Source: Thioclava indica
GTDB lineage: Bacteria > Pseudomonadota > Alphaproteobacteria > Rhodobacterales > Rhodobacteraceae
Assembly (NCBI RefSeq): GCF_000714545.1
Contig: NZ_AUNB01000009.1
Coordinates: 1 to 64,000, forward strand
DNA length: 64,000 nt
Reading direction: 5' to 3'
Positions 16,741 through 25,738 of this stretch are shown here, piece by piece (within the stretch, counting starts at the first letter, position 1; each line of letters starts with the position of its first letter). The notes below the pieces were generated by a model. It worked only from the letters and a program-made list of their open reading frames with translations, had not been told where the DNA came from and ran no database searches. The translations under genes were made by a program, and so were the position numbers.

Positions 16741-16812
16741 CGGGCGGAGGGGGCGCTGCCCCCACCTGCTGCGCAGGTTCCCCCGGGATATTTGGGCAAG
16801 AGCGAAGGGGGC
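16741..16812. repeat. GC-rich intergenic repeat (copy 1)
   Basis: It consists of a hairpin GGGGGCGCTGCCCCC, a second hairpin ACCTGCTGCGCAGGT and the conserved end CCCGGGATATTT followed by CAAGAGCGAAG. The same hairpin and the same end recur at 42350-42472. It lies between the luxR-type gene and the ligase gene; the rest of the 16641-16857 gap shows nothing recognisable. Confidence 0.75.
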
Positions 16813-16857
16813 AATTTCGTGCTTGTTTGATCTGCGCGTGCACCCTAGCAAGACCTT

Positions 16858-18387
16858 ATGAAATCTGAAACCTCTTCTCCGGCCCTGCGCCCTCCTCCCG
16901 CTGCGTTCAATATGGCAGCGCATATTCTGGCGGCCGGCGCACGGTCACCTGACAAGCTGGCGATGCAGATCGTCGGGCCGGGTGATGCGCAAAGCTGGTC
17001 CTATGCGCGTCTGATTGCGGCGGTGCGCGGGGCTGGCTCGATTTTCTTGCAGGCAGGCTTGGTGTCCGGCGATCGGGTGCTGTTGCGTTTGGGAAACGGG
17101 CCGGAGTTTCCTGTGGCTTTTCTGGGTGCAATCGCGGCGGGTCTGGTGCCGGTGCCCAGTTCGGCGCAACTGACGGCGCCCGAGATCACCAAACTCGCGC
17201 GCGATCTGGACCCGGCGGCGGTGATCGCATCAGACGGCGTGGCGCTGCCCGATCATCGGGCTAAGGTGATTGACGCGCAGGCGCTAAACCATGCGCCCGA
17301 TGCCCCGCCTTGCGATTATGCAATGGGCGATGCGAACCGCTTGGCCTATATGATTTTCACCTCGGGCACGGGCGGTCAGGCGCGCGCCGTGATGCATGCC
17401 CATCGCGCGATTTGGGCGCGCCAGATGATGTATCAGGGCTGGTATGGTTTGGGCGAAACCGACCGGCTGATGCATGCGGGCGCGTTCAACTGGACCTATA
17501 CGCTGGGAACCGGCTTGATGGACCCTTGGACGGTTGGCGCGACCGCGTTGATCCCGGCTGAGGGCGTGGCGCCGCGCAGCTTACCGCAGTTGATGAAACG
17601 CTTTGATGCGACGATTTTTGCCGCCGCGCCGGGGATTTATCGTCAGATCCTGAAACTCCATGATCACCTCGATTTGCCACATCTGCGTCACGGTTTGAGC
17701 GCGGGTGAGGCAATGCCCGACGCGCTGCGTGCCGCGTGGAACGCCGCCAGTGGCACCCAGATTTATGAGGCGTTGGGCATGTCGGAATGCTCGACCTTTA
17801 TCTCGGGCAGCCCCGCGCGCCCGGCCCCGCCCGGCACGACCGGTTATGCCCAAAACGGTCGCCATATCGCGGTGCTCGATAGCGATGGCCAGCCCGTTGC
17901 GCGCGGCGTGCCGGGGATGCTGGCGATTCATCAAAGCGATCCGGGGCTTTATCTGGGCTATTGGAATGCGCCCGAAGAAAGCGCTGCGCGGCGCATGGGC
18001 GATTGGTTTTTGACGGGCGACACGGTGTCGATGGCGCAGGATGGCGCGATCACCTATCTCGGGCGCGGCTATGATATGCTCAATGCGGGCGGGTTTCGCG
18101 TCTCACCCCTTGAGATCGAAGCCGTCATGGCCGAATGCCCCGGCGCAGGCGAGGTCGCCGCCGTCGAGATCGCGGTCAAGCAAGATGTCAGCGTGATAGC
18201 CTTGGCCTACACGGGCAGTGCGACGCCCGATCAGTTGATCGCGCATGCCCAAACCAGTTTGGCACGCTATAAGCAGCCCCGGCTCTATCGCCATTTCGAA
18301 AGTTTGCCGCGCAACCGCAACGCCAAATTGCTGCGCAAAGAGATCCGCGCCAGTTGGAGCAAGGAGAGACCCCATGATCCCGCTTGA
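16858..18387 (+). CDS. AMP-binding acyl-CoA synthetase / ligase
   Basis: The 509-residue adenylate-forming enzyme activates a carboxylic acid with ATP, usually to form an acyl-CoA. Visible motifs: P-loop-like A3 motif FTSGTGGQARAVMHAH near residue 170 (consensus TSGTTGxPK, here with G for T and R for K), YEALGMSECS near 305, GDWFLTGDT near 380, GRGYDMLNAGGFRVSP (hinge) near 405 and the C-terminal lysine region RNAKLLRKEIR. It resembles the benzoate-CoA/short-chain acyl-CoA ligase branch, but the substrate is not determinable. It overlaps the next gene by 14 bp, implying coupling with the DsbA-like oxidoreductase. Confidence 0.88.
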   Translation: MKSETSSPALRPPPAAFNMAAHILAAGARSPDKLAMQIVGPGDAQSWSYARLIAAVRGAGSIFLQAGLVSGDRVLLRLGNGPEFPVAFLGAIAAGLVPVPSSAQLTAPEITKLARDLDPAAVIASDGVALPDHRAKVIDAQALNHAPDAPPCDYAMGDANRLAYMIFTSGTGGQARAVMHAHRAIWARQMMYQGWYGLGETDRLMHAGAFNWTYTLGTGLMDPWTVGATALIPAEGVAPRSLPQLMKRFDATIFAAAPGIYRQILKLHDHLDLPHLRHGLSAGEAMPDALRAAWNAASGTQIYEALGMSECSTFISGSPARPAPPGTTGYAQNGRHIAVLDSDGQPVARGVPGMLAIHQSDPGLYLGYWNAPEESAARRMGDWFLTGDTVSMAQDGAITYLGRGYDMLNAGGFRVSPLEIEAVMAECPGAGEVAAVEIAVKQDVSVIALAYTGSATPDQLIAHAQTSLARYKQPRLYRHFESLPRNRNAKLLRKEIRASWSKERPHDPA

Positions 18388-19021
18388 TATCTTCGCCGAT
18401 CCGGTGTGCCCGTGGTGTGTGATTGGCAAGGCGCGGCTGGACAACGCGCTGGCGGCGCGCCCCGCGCATCCCTTTGTGATCAGCTGGCAACCGTTTCAAC
18501 TCAACCCGAGCATGCCAGCCGAAGGCATGTCGCGCGCCGATTACCTACAGGCGAAGTTCGGTCAGGACGACGCGGTGCGGATGAATATGAAATTACTGGA
18601 ACTCGCGCAGGCTGAGGGGATCGATTTCCGCCCCGAGCGTGCGATTCATCAGCCCAACACGCGCGACGCGCATCGCCTGCTGTATTGGGCGGGGATCGAG
18701 CATGCACAAGGCGCGGTGATGGAGGCGCTGTTGGATGCGCATTGGCGCGAGGGGCGCGACATTTCCGATGCCGCAACGCTGAGCGAGATCGCGCGCAAGG
18801 CGGGAATGGACGGCGATTTGACGGCGCGGTTGCTGGCCTCAGATGCCGATCTTGATACCATCGAAGACAAGGAATCGCACGCGCGCCAACGCGGCATCTC
18901 GGCGGTGCCGACCTTTATCGTGGCCGAGCGCCATGTCGTGTCGGGCGCGCAGCCCACGGATCTGTGGATCAAGGTCATAGACGAACTCAGCAGCGCCCCG
19001 CCCGAGGCCACACAGCATTAA
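18374..19021 (+). CDS. DsbA-family oxidoreductase (FrnE/HCCA isomerase-like)
   Basis: The 215-residue thioredoxin-fold protein begins MIPLDIFADPVCPWCVIGKA, with an active-site CPWC and no signal peptide, so it is cytosolic. The segment RQRGISAVPTFIVAERHVVSG has the cis-Pro strand (SAVPTF) and the end typical of FrnE-like proteins. The start at 18374 is supported by AAGGAGAG; it lies inside the end of the ligase gene. FrnE relatives act as cytosolic disulfide isomerases or glutathione-dependent isomerases. The substrate here is unknown; linkage to an acyl-CoA ligase suggests a small-molecule rather than protein substrate, but that is a guess. Confidence 0.88.
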   Translation: MIPLDIFADPVCPWCVIGKARLDNALAARPAHPFVISWQPFQLNPSMPAEGMSRADYLQAKFGQDDAVRMNMKLLELAQAEGIDFRPERAIHQPNTRDAHRLLYWAGIEHAQGAVMEALLDAHWREGRDISDAATLSEIARKAGMDGDLTARLLASDADLDTIEDKESHARQRGISAVPTFIVAERHVVSGAQPTDLWIKVIDELSSAPPEATQH

Positions 19022-19128
19022 CTCACTTCCGCGTGAGCGCACAGACCGTTGCGCGCGCCGCCCTCTGGTGTTTGGCGCGTAAATCTGTATTTTGCGCGCT
19101 CCTACCCTTTGCGCAAAGCTCTCATCTC

Positions 19129-20346
19129 ATGACCCAAACCTCCGGTGCGCCAACCGCGCGCTCCTCCTTATCGCTGCCGGAATTAACGGTGATGCTGGCC
19201 TCGCTGACCGCGACGGTGGCGTTTTCTATTGATGCGATGATGCCCGCCCTGCCCCAGATCGCCGCCGAGCTTAGCCCCGATGCGATCAACCGTGCGCAGC
19301 TTGTGCTGACGGCCTTCGTGCTGGGTATGGGGGTCGGCACGCTGTTTGCCGGGCCGATTTCGGATGCGATCGGGCGCAAGCTTACGATTGCGGGTGGCAT
19401 TGCGATCTATATCGCGGGGGCGTTGATGGCGGTGCATGCGCAAAGCCTTGAGGCGTTGCTGATCGCGCGTGTGGTGCAAGGGGTTGGGGCCTCGGCCCCC
19501 CGGATCACAGTGATGGCGTTGGTGCGCGATTTGTTTGCAGGGCGCGAAATGGCGCGGGTGACCTCGTTCATCATGATGATTTTCATTCTGGTGCCTGCGG
19601 TCGCGCCCTCGGTCGGGGCGATGATCATTTCGTTTTCCGGCTGGCGCGGCGTGTTTTGGGCCTTCATCGTGTTCGGGCTGATTGGCGTAAGCTGGCTTTG
19701 GCTGCGCCAACCCGAGACGCTCGCCCCTGAAAACCGGCGTCCGCTGAGCGTGTCCAAACTGAGTGCCGCTGCGCGCGAGGTGCTCGCCCATTACGAGGTG
19801 CGCATCTATATCGTGACCATCACGCTGGGCTTTGGGCAGATGTTTGCGCTGCTATCCTCGGCGCAACAGCTTTATGCCGCGCATGGGGTGACCGACACCT
19901 TCCCGATGTGGTTTGCCGCGGGGGCGCTGCTGGCGGGCACGGGGTCGGTGTTTAATGCGCGCTACGTGATGCGGCTGGGCATGCGCAAAATCGTCAAGGC
20001 GAGCTATATCATGCAGATCATCGTCTCGAGTGTGATGCTGGTGCTGGTGCTGACCGGGGTGACGGCGGGTGAATCCGGCCTGCCGTTGATCTTTATCTAC
20101 ACGGTCAGCGTGTTCTGGATGGCGGGCGTGACCTTTGGTAATCTCAACGCGCTGGCACTGGAACATATGGGCCATATTGCGGGCATGGCGGCCTCGGTTG
20201 TCACGGCGATTTCAACGGTGGGCGCGGTGCTGATCGCGGCGCCTGTGGGGCAGTTGTTCAATGGTACCGCGCTGCCCATTGTGGTTGCGACGCTGACCTG
20301 TTCCAGCCTTGCCTGGTGGTTGATCCGCAAGACGCAAACAAACTGA
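19129..20346 (+). CDS. MFS transporter, Bcr/CflA drug-efflux family
   Basis: The 405-residue major facilitator has about 12 hydrophobic segments. The start was chosen at 19129 (MTQTSGAPTARSSLSLPELT); upstream in-frame sequence is not protein-like. Bcr/CflA features: IDAMMPALPQIAAEL in TM1, GMGVGTLFAGPISDAIGRK (motif A between TM2 and TM3), VVQGVGASAPRITVMALVRDLF (TM4-5 region) and PAVAPSVGAMI (motif C-like). It would export toxic compounds with proton influx. It follows the DsbA-like gene by 107 bp on the same strand, possibly the same transcript. Confidence 0.9.
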   Translation: MTQTSGAPTARSSLSLPELTVMLASLTATVAFSIDAMMPALPQIAAELSPDAINRAQLVLTAFVLGMGVGTLFAGPISDAIGRKLTIAGGIAIYIAGALMAVHAQSLEALLIARVVQGVGASAPRITVMALVRDLFAGREMARVTSFIMMIFILVPAVAPSVGAMIISFSGWRGVFWAFIVFGLIGVSWLWLRQPETLAPENRRPLSVSKLSAAAREVLAHYEVRIYIVTITLGFGQMFALLSSAQQLYAAHGVTDTFPMWFAAGALLAGTGSVFNARYVMRLGMRKIVKASYIMQIIVSSVMLVLVLTGVTAGESGLPLIFIYTVSVFWMAGVTFGNLNALALEHMGHIAGMAASVVTAISTVGAVLIAAPVGQLFNGTALPIVVATLTCSSLAWWLIRKTQTN

Positions 20347-20347
20347 C

Positions 20348-20404
20348 GGGCGCGCGTCTGGCCCGTGGCGGGATGCCTCCGGCGGGAGTATTTCAGTCTA
20401 GATG
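20348..20404. repeat. GC-rich intergenic repeat (divergent copy)
   Basis: Between the convergent MFS and mfd genes the sequence GCCTCCGGCGGGAGTATTT followed by a GATGAAAGGGG end resembles the other intergenic elements at 16741 and 42350 (CCGGGATATTT...GCGAAG). Such elements are common after genes in roseobacters, in my recollection; here it is a weaker match. Confidence 0.45.
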
Positions 20405-20411
20405 AAAGGGG

Positions 20412-23400
20412 TTAGCCCTTTTTCTTCTCGGACTGGATGACCTTTTCGGCCAGATCGCGGGCAATCGCGAAGGCGCCTTTAATCTTGTCCTTATCCGATT
20501 TCCAGTCACGCCGGATCACCAGTTTGTTGTCTTTGACCTTGGCCAGATCGCGCTGTGCGGTGAGGTAGTCCACCAGCCCGGCAGGATCGGGGAATTTGTC
20601 GTTGTGGAACTGCACCGTCGCGCCTTTGGGGCCCGCATCCAGCTTGGCGATCTGGGCGCGTTTGCACATCGCCTTGATCCGCATCACCAGAAGCAGCGTG
20701 TTGACCTCTTTGGGCAGCGTGCCGAAGCGGTCGATCAGCTCGGCGGCGAACCCTTCGAGTTCAACCTTGGTGGTCAGGCCTGAGAGGCGACGATAGAGGC
20801 CAAGGCGAATGTCGAGATCGGGGATGTAGCTGTCGGGGATCATCACCGGCACGCCAAGATTGATCTGCGGCGACCAATCGCCATCGCCAGTCTCGGTCAA
20901 CTCGCCCGATTTCAGCTTGGCAATCGTTTCTTCCAGCATCGCTTGATACAGCTCGTAGCCGACTTCCTTGATATGGCCCGATTGCTCCTCGCCCAGCAAG
21001 TTACCCGCACCACGCAGATCAAGGTCTTGCGCCGCCAGATTGAACCCCGCGCCGAGGCTGTCGAGCGAGCCGAGCAATCGCAGCCGCTTTTGCGCTTGCG
21101 GGGTCAGCGGGCTGCGCGGCTTTGTCGTGAGATAGCAATAGGCACGTGTCTTGGCGCGGCCCACGCGACCGCGGATCTGGTAAAGCTGGCTCAGGCCAAA
21201 CATATCGGCGCGGTGCACGATCATCGTGTTGGCGGTCGGAATATCCAGCCCGCTTTCGACGATGGTGGTCGCCAGCAACACGTCATATTGACCGTCGTAA
21301 AACGCATTCATCCGGTCGTCCAAATCACCTGCCGCAAGCTGCCCGTGCGCGACCAGATATTTCACCTCCGGCACATGGGTTTTCAGGAAATCCTCAATTT
21401 CGGGAAGATCGGAAATTCGGGGAACGACGTAAAAGCTTTGCCCGCCACGATAATGTTCGCGCAAAAGCGCTTCGCGCAGCGTCACCGTGTCAAATTCGGA
21501 GACATAGGTGCGGATCGCGAGGCGGTCGACGGGGGGCGTGCCGATGATCGACAGGTCACGCACGCCCGTCAGCGACAGTTGCAAGGTGCGCGGAATCGGC
21601 GTGGCGGTCAGCGTCAAAACGTGAATTTCCGAGCGCATATCTTTCAGCCGCTCTTTATGCTGAACGCCGAAATGTTGTTCCTCATCAATGACTAACAGAC
21701 CAAGGTTGCGGAACTTTACCGATTTTGCCAGCACCGCATGGGTGCCGATCACGATATCAACGCTGCCATCGGCCAAGCCCTGACGCGTGGCTGCCGCCGC
21801 CTTTGCGGGCACAAAGCGTGAGAGCGGGCGCACGCTCAGCGCGGTGGCGCGAAAACGCTCGGCAAAGGTCTTGTAGTGCTGACGTGCGAGCAAAGTCGTG
21901 GGCGCGATCACCGCTACCTGCATGCCCGATTGCGCCGCGACAAAGGCCGCGCGCATCGCAACCTCGGTTTTGCCAAAACCGACATCGCCCACGATCAGCC
22001 GGTCCATCGGGGTGCCAGATTTCAGATCCTCGACCACGTCTTCGATGGCCGACATCTGATCGTCGGTTTCGGTATAGGGGAAACGCGCGGCGAAGGCCTC
22101 CCATTCGTGATGGGGGGCCTCAAGGATTGGCGCGGTGCGCAGATGACGCTCGGCGGCGATGCGCATCAGCTTATCCGCGATCAGGCGGATACGTTCCTTG
22201 AGTTTAGCCTTTTTCGCCTGCCAAGCGCCGCCGCCAAGACGGTCGAGCAGCCCCTCTTCATGGCCGTAACGGCTGAGCAGTTCGATATTCTCGACGGGTA
22301 GATACAGCCGGTCGCCGCCCGCATATTCCAGCAGCACGCAATCATGGGGCGCACCCAATGCGTGCACGGTCTCCAGCCCCTTGTAGCGCCCGACCCCGTG
22401 ATCGACATGCACCACCAGATCGCCGGGGCTCAGCGTGCCATGTTCTGTCAGGAAATTCTCGGCCTTGCGCTTGCGGCGCGGCTTGCTGACAAGGCGTTCG
22501 CCCAGAACGTCTTGCTCGGAAATCACCGTCAAGGAGCGGTCCTCAAAGGGTGCTTCGAACCCTTCGTCCAGCGGCCAGACGGTCAGGTTCACGCCATCGC
22601 CAATCGCGCGCGCATCGCTGATCAGCTTGGCTCCGGCGAGACCTTCATCCTCCATCAGCCCCTTAAGGCGCTCGCGCGCGCCTTCGGACCATGACGCAAT
22701 CACCACAGGACCGCGCGCCATGCGCGCTTGAACATGATCCTTTAGCGCGCTGAAAAGGCTTAGATTTTCGACTTGACGTTCAGGGGCGAAATTGCGCCCG
22801 ATGCGCCCGCCTGCATCCAGAACTCCGGGACCGGGCGGGGCCGAGATCACCTGCAAACGCAACACGCGGCGCGGAGCAAGCGTGGCCTCCCAAGCGTCGG
22901 GATCAAGATAGAGCAGTTGGGGCGGCGCAGGTTTATAGACGGAATCCAACCGGTCGCGGCGCGTCATCGCCTCGCGCCGCGTGTCATATTGATCCGCGAT
23001 CCCCTCCCAGCGGCTTGTTTGCGCAGGGCCGGTCTGATCGTCGAGCATCACCGCAGCGTCGGGCAGGTAGTCAAACAGGGTTTCCAGCCGATCGTGGAAG
23101 AAGCCAAGCCAATGCTCCATCCCCGCCTGTTTGCGCCCGGCCGAGACCGCCTCGTAAAGCGGATCATCCGCCCCGCCTGCGCCAAATTCCACGCGGTAGT
23201 TTTGCCGGAACCGCGCGATGGAGGGTTCGTCGAGGATCACCTCGCTTACCGGAGCCAGCTCAATACCGGGCAGCTTTTGCGTGGTGCGCTGGCTTACCGG
23301 ATCAAAGCCGCGCGCGTCATCCAGCACATCGCCAAACAGATCGAGGCGCACCGGACCGCCCTCACCGGGGGGGAAGATGTCGATGATGCCGCCGCGCAGG

Positions 23401-23855
23401 GCGTAATCGCCGGGTTCCGAAACTGTCGAAGATTGCGAAAACCCCATACGCACAAGGAAATCGCGCAAAGCGGCCTCGTCGATGCGCTGACCGACACGGG
23501 CGGAAAAACTGGCCCCTTGCAGCACGTCGCGCGCAGGCACACGCTGCATCGCCGCCGAAAGCGTGGTGAGCAAAACAAACGGGCCGGGAATGCCCGCGCT
23601 GAGTGCCGCCAAAGTCGCCATGCGCGTCGCCGACACGTCAGGATTGGGCGAGACGCGGTCATAGGGCAGACAATCCCACGCCGGGAAATCCAGCACCACC
23701 GTGTCGGGCGCAAAAAACGCCAAAGCCGCGCGCATCGCCGCCAGACGGCGATCATCACGTGCGACATGAATGACCGGGCGGCCCTTGCCCAGCTCGCGCG
23801 CGATCAGCGCCGCGTCATAGCCCTCAGGGGCGCCCGAAAGTGTAAATTGCTCCAT
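20412..23855 (-). CDS. mfd: Transcription-repair coupling factor Mfd
   Basis: The 1,147-residue protein has the full Mfd length. It releases RNA polymerase stalled at DNA lesions and recruits UvrA. Order seen: N-terminal UvrB-homology region with DFPAWDCLPYDRVSPNP and a segment LRGGIIDIFPPG; RNA-polymerase interaction domain with GDLVVHVDHGVGRYKGLE (about 490); the translocase with Walker A RLIVGDVGFGKTEVAMRA (about 640), DEEQHFGV (DEEQ box), LTLTATPIPRTLQ, and the motif VI region YQIRGRVGR; and the C-terminal TRCF domain. The ATG is internal to a clear unbroken frame. It is convergent with the MFS gene. Confidence 0.97.
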   Translation of the reverse strand: MEQFTLSGAPEGYDAALIARELGKGRPVIHVARDDRRLAAMRAALAFFAPDTVVLDFPAWDCLPYDRVSPNPDVSATRMATLAALSAGIPGPFVLLTTLSAAMQRVPARDVLQGASFSARVGQRIDEAALRDFLVRMGFSQSSTVSEPGDYALRGGIIDIFPPGEGGPVRLDLFGDVLDDARGFDPVSQRTTQKLPGIELAPVSEVILDEPSIARFRQNYRVEFGAGGADDPLYEAVSAGRKQAGMEHWLGFFHDRLETLFDYLPDAAVMLDDQTGPAQTSRWEGIADQYDTRREAMTRRDRLDSVYKPAPPQLLYLDPDAWEATLAPRRVLRLQVISAPPGPGVLDAGGRIGRNFAPERQVENLSLFSALKDHVQARMARGPVVIASWSEGARERLKGLMEDEGLAGAKLISDARAIGDGVNLTVWPLDEGFEAPFEDRSLTVISEQDVLGERLVSKPRRKRKAENFLTEHGTLSPGDLVVHVDHGVGRYKGLETVHALGAPHDCVLLEYAGGDRLYLPVENIELLSRYGHEEGLLDRLGGGAWQAKKAKLKERIRLIADKLMRIAAERHLRTAPILEAPHHEWEAFAARFPYTETDDQMSAIEDVVEDLKSGTPMDRLIVGDVGFGKTEVAMRAAFVAAQSGMQVAVIAPTTLLARQHYKTFAERFRATALSVRPLSRFVPAKAAAATRQGLADGSVDIVIGTHAVLAKSVKFRNLGLLVIDEEQHFGVQHKERLKDMRSEIHVLTLTATPIPRTLQLSLTGVRDLSIIGTPPVDRLAIRTYVSEFDTVTLREALLREHYRGGQSFYVVPRISDLPEIEDFLKTHVPEVKYLVAHGQLAAGDLDDRMNAFYDGQYDVLLATTIVESGLDIPTANTMIVHRADMFGLSQLYQIRGRVGRAKTRAYCYLTTKPRSPLTPQAQKRLRLLGSLDSLGAGFNLAAQDLDLRGAGNLLGEEQSGHIKEVGYELYQAMLEETIAKLKSGELTETGDGDWSPQINLGVPVMIPDSYIPDLDIRLGLYRRLSGLTTKVELEGFAAELIDRFGTLPKEVNTLLLVMRIKAMCKRAQIAKLDAGPKGATVQFHNDKFPDPAGLVDYLTAQRDLAKVKDNKLVIRRDWKSDKDKIKGAFAIARDLAEKVIQSEKKKG

Positions 23856-23897
23856 AGCCTAGCGAGGTATCCGCCCTGTGTTGCGTGTCAAGGGCGC

Positions 23898-24434
23898 TCA
23901 GAAGAACAGCGAGGAGAAACGCAGATTCTGAAACATTCCCCAAAACGAGGTGAAGATGATCGACGCAACCCCGATGGCCTGCACCCAGACACGATGCCGC
24001 GAGAGCGCGTGGATCACCATCTCAGGCGTTTCTTCGATGTCTGGTTGCGTGCAAAGCCGATGTGATAGCCCGACGCTCAGCGCAAACACCCCACTCAGCG
24101 GGAAGGCGAATAAGAACACGGCTTGCGAAATCTCTGCGCCGTAGAAAAACCCGCTAATGGCCAGAAAACTAAGCACAAAAGGAAACATGATCGAAATGGC
24201 AACGCCTGCATCCGCCCATATCCCGTGTAACCTGCGGGCGTTGATCAGCGTGATTTCAACCAGATCCGCTGCGGCTGGCCCACCCTTACGCCGGGCACGC
24301 CCCACCATGTCCCACGGAACGCCCATCACCCAATGTGAGGCTGAAGACCACACCACGGCCAACGCTATCCAATACCACATATTGGAAAAACTACGCAGAT
24401 CAATGAGATGGACGATTACCTGGAAGATGTCCAC
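23898..24434 (-). CDS. Conserved inner-membrane protein of unknown function
   Basis: The 178-residue protein starts at GTG (24434) with AGAGG seven bases upstream. Four hydrophobic segments are visible: WYWIALAVVWSSASHWVMG (about 20-40), ISIMFPFVLSFLAISGFFYG (about 80-100), AVFLFAFPLSGVFALSVGL (about 105-125) and IGVASIIFTSFWGMF (about 155-170). I recall that relatives in Rhodobacteraceae are sometimes labelled as linked to the SufBCD complex, but nothing in the sequence supports that. It lies 42 bp upstream of mfd on the same strand. Confidence 0.75.
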   Translation of the reverse strand: MDIFQVIVHLIDLRSFSNMWYWIALAVVWSSASHWVMGVPWDMVGRARRKGGPAAADLVEITLINARRLHGIWADAGVAISIMFPFVLSFLAISGFFYGAEISQAVFLFAFPLSGVFALSVGLSHRLCTQPDIEETPEMVIHALSRHRVWVQAIGVASIIFTSFWGMFQNLRFSSLFF

Positions 24435-24595
24435 GCGTGCCTCTTTATTACTTATGCGCCCCGTCTGGCCTGTCTAGACCAGCCGCGCGCCAAGAAAAAG
24501 ATGCAAAGCCACGCAGGCGGGCTTGGTGTTGCGCGCCTGCTTGATTGCGGGCGCGATCCGTGGCAGGCCAGCACACAGAGTTACGGAGCCCAAAA

Positions 24596-25597
24596 ATGAC
24601 GCCAATCTTGCCGCCTTTCCCCCATTCCCGCCTGCGCCGCATGCGCCGCACCCCCGCTTTGCGCGATCTGGCGCAGGAAAACCGCTTGAGCGTGAAAGAC
24701 CTGATCTGGCCGATTTTCATCACCGATGTGGCGGGGGCCGATGTCGAAGTGCCCTCAATGCCGGGCGTGTTTCGCCACACGCTTGAGGGTGCCGTGCGCG
24801 CCGCGGAAGAGGCCGCGAGCCTTGGAATCCCCGCGATTTGTCTGTTTCCCTACACCGATCCTGCGGTGAAAACCGAAGCCTGCGAAGAGGCATGGAACCC
24901 CGAAAACATCACCAACCGTGTGATCCGCGCGATCAAATCGGCGGTGCCCGAGATCGCGATCATGACCGATATCGCGCTTGATCCCTATAATGCGAATGGC
25001 CATGACGGGCTGGTGCGCGGTGGCGAGATCATCAATGACGAAACCGTTGATTGCCTTGTGAAAATGGCCGTTGCGCAGGCGGATGCGGGGGCCGATATTC
25101 TCGGTCCCTCGGATATGATGGATGGCCGGATCGGCGCAATGCGTACCGCGCTTGAGGCCAGTGGCCACCGCAACGTCACCATCCTGTCTTATGCGGCGAA
25201 ATATGCCAGCGGGTTTTACGGCCCGTTTCGCGATGCGGTCGGGGCCACTGGTGCGCTGAAGGGGGATAAGAAAACCTATCAGATGAACCCCGCCAATTCC
25301 GACGAGGCGATCCGTCTGGTCGCGCGCGATCTGGCAGAGGGCGCGGATATGGTGATGGTCAAGCCGGGCATGCCCTATCTCGACATCTGCCGCCGGGTCA
25401 AAGACCAGTTTGGCGTGCCGACCTATGCCTATCAAGTGTCGGGTGAATACGCGATGGCGATGGCGGCGGTGCAAAACGGCTGGCTTGATCATGATCAGGT
25501 GATGATGGAAAGCCTGATGTCGTTCCGCCGCGCGGGCTGTGACGGGGTATTGACCTATTTCGCGCCCAAAGCGGCGAAACTCCTGGCGGGGCGCTAG
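24596..25597 (+). CDS. hemB: Delta-aminolevulinic acid dehydratase (porphobilinogen synthase)
   Basis: The 333-residue enzyme condenses two 5-aminolevulinate molecules to porphobilinogen in heme and chlorophyll synthesis. The start at 24596 has GGAGCCC upstream; upstream in-frame codons are not conserved-looking. Visible motifs: RMRRTPALRDL near the N-terminus, Schiff-base Lys regions SYAAKYASGFYGPFRDA and DMVMVKPGMPYLD, and QVSGEYAMAMAA. The metal-site stretch is TDIALDPYNANGHDG, with Asp/Ala in place of the Cys of zinc enzymes, so this is the Mg-dependent alphaproteobacterial type. Confidence 0.97.
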   Translation: MTPILPPFPHSRLRRMRRTPALRDLAQENRLSVKDLIWPIFITDVAGADVEVPSMPGVFRHTLEGAVRAAEEAASLGIPAICLFPYTDPAVKTEACEEAWNPENITNRVIRAIKSAVPEIAIMTDIALDPYNANGHDGLVRGGEIINDETVDCLVKMAVAQADAGADILGPSDMMDGRIGAMRTALEASGHRNVTILSYAAKYASGFYGPFRDAVGATGALKGDKKTYQMNPANSDEAIRLVARDLAEGADMVMVKPGMPYLDICRRVKDQFGVPTYAYQVSGEYAMAMAAVQNGWLDHDQVMMESLMSFRRAGCDGVLTYFAPKAAKLLAGR

Positions 25598-25738
25598 GCA
25601 GGGTTTCGCCACAACACCGTGAAATGGCTCAAGAAGAAGTGACAGAGCGGGTTCCATACGCTATACATTGTAGCAATCGGTTAGAATAAGACCGTATCGG
25701 CCCGGTCGACCTGGGCACTTGAGCGGAGCAGAACGAAC

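Noticed and set aside
22773-24065. 430-codon plus-strand frame antisense to mfd
   Set aside because: It is a shadow of the mfd codon bias, without ribosome-binding site or recognisable domain.
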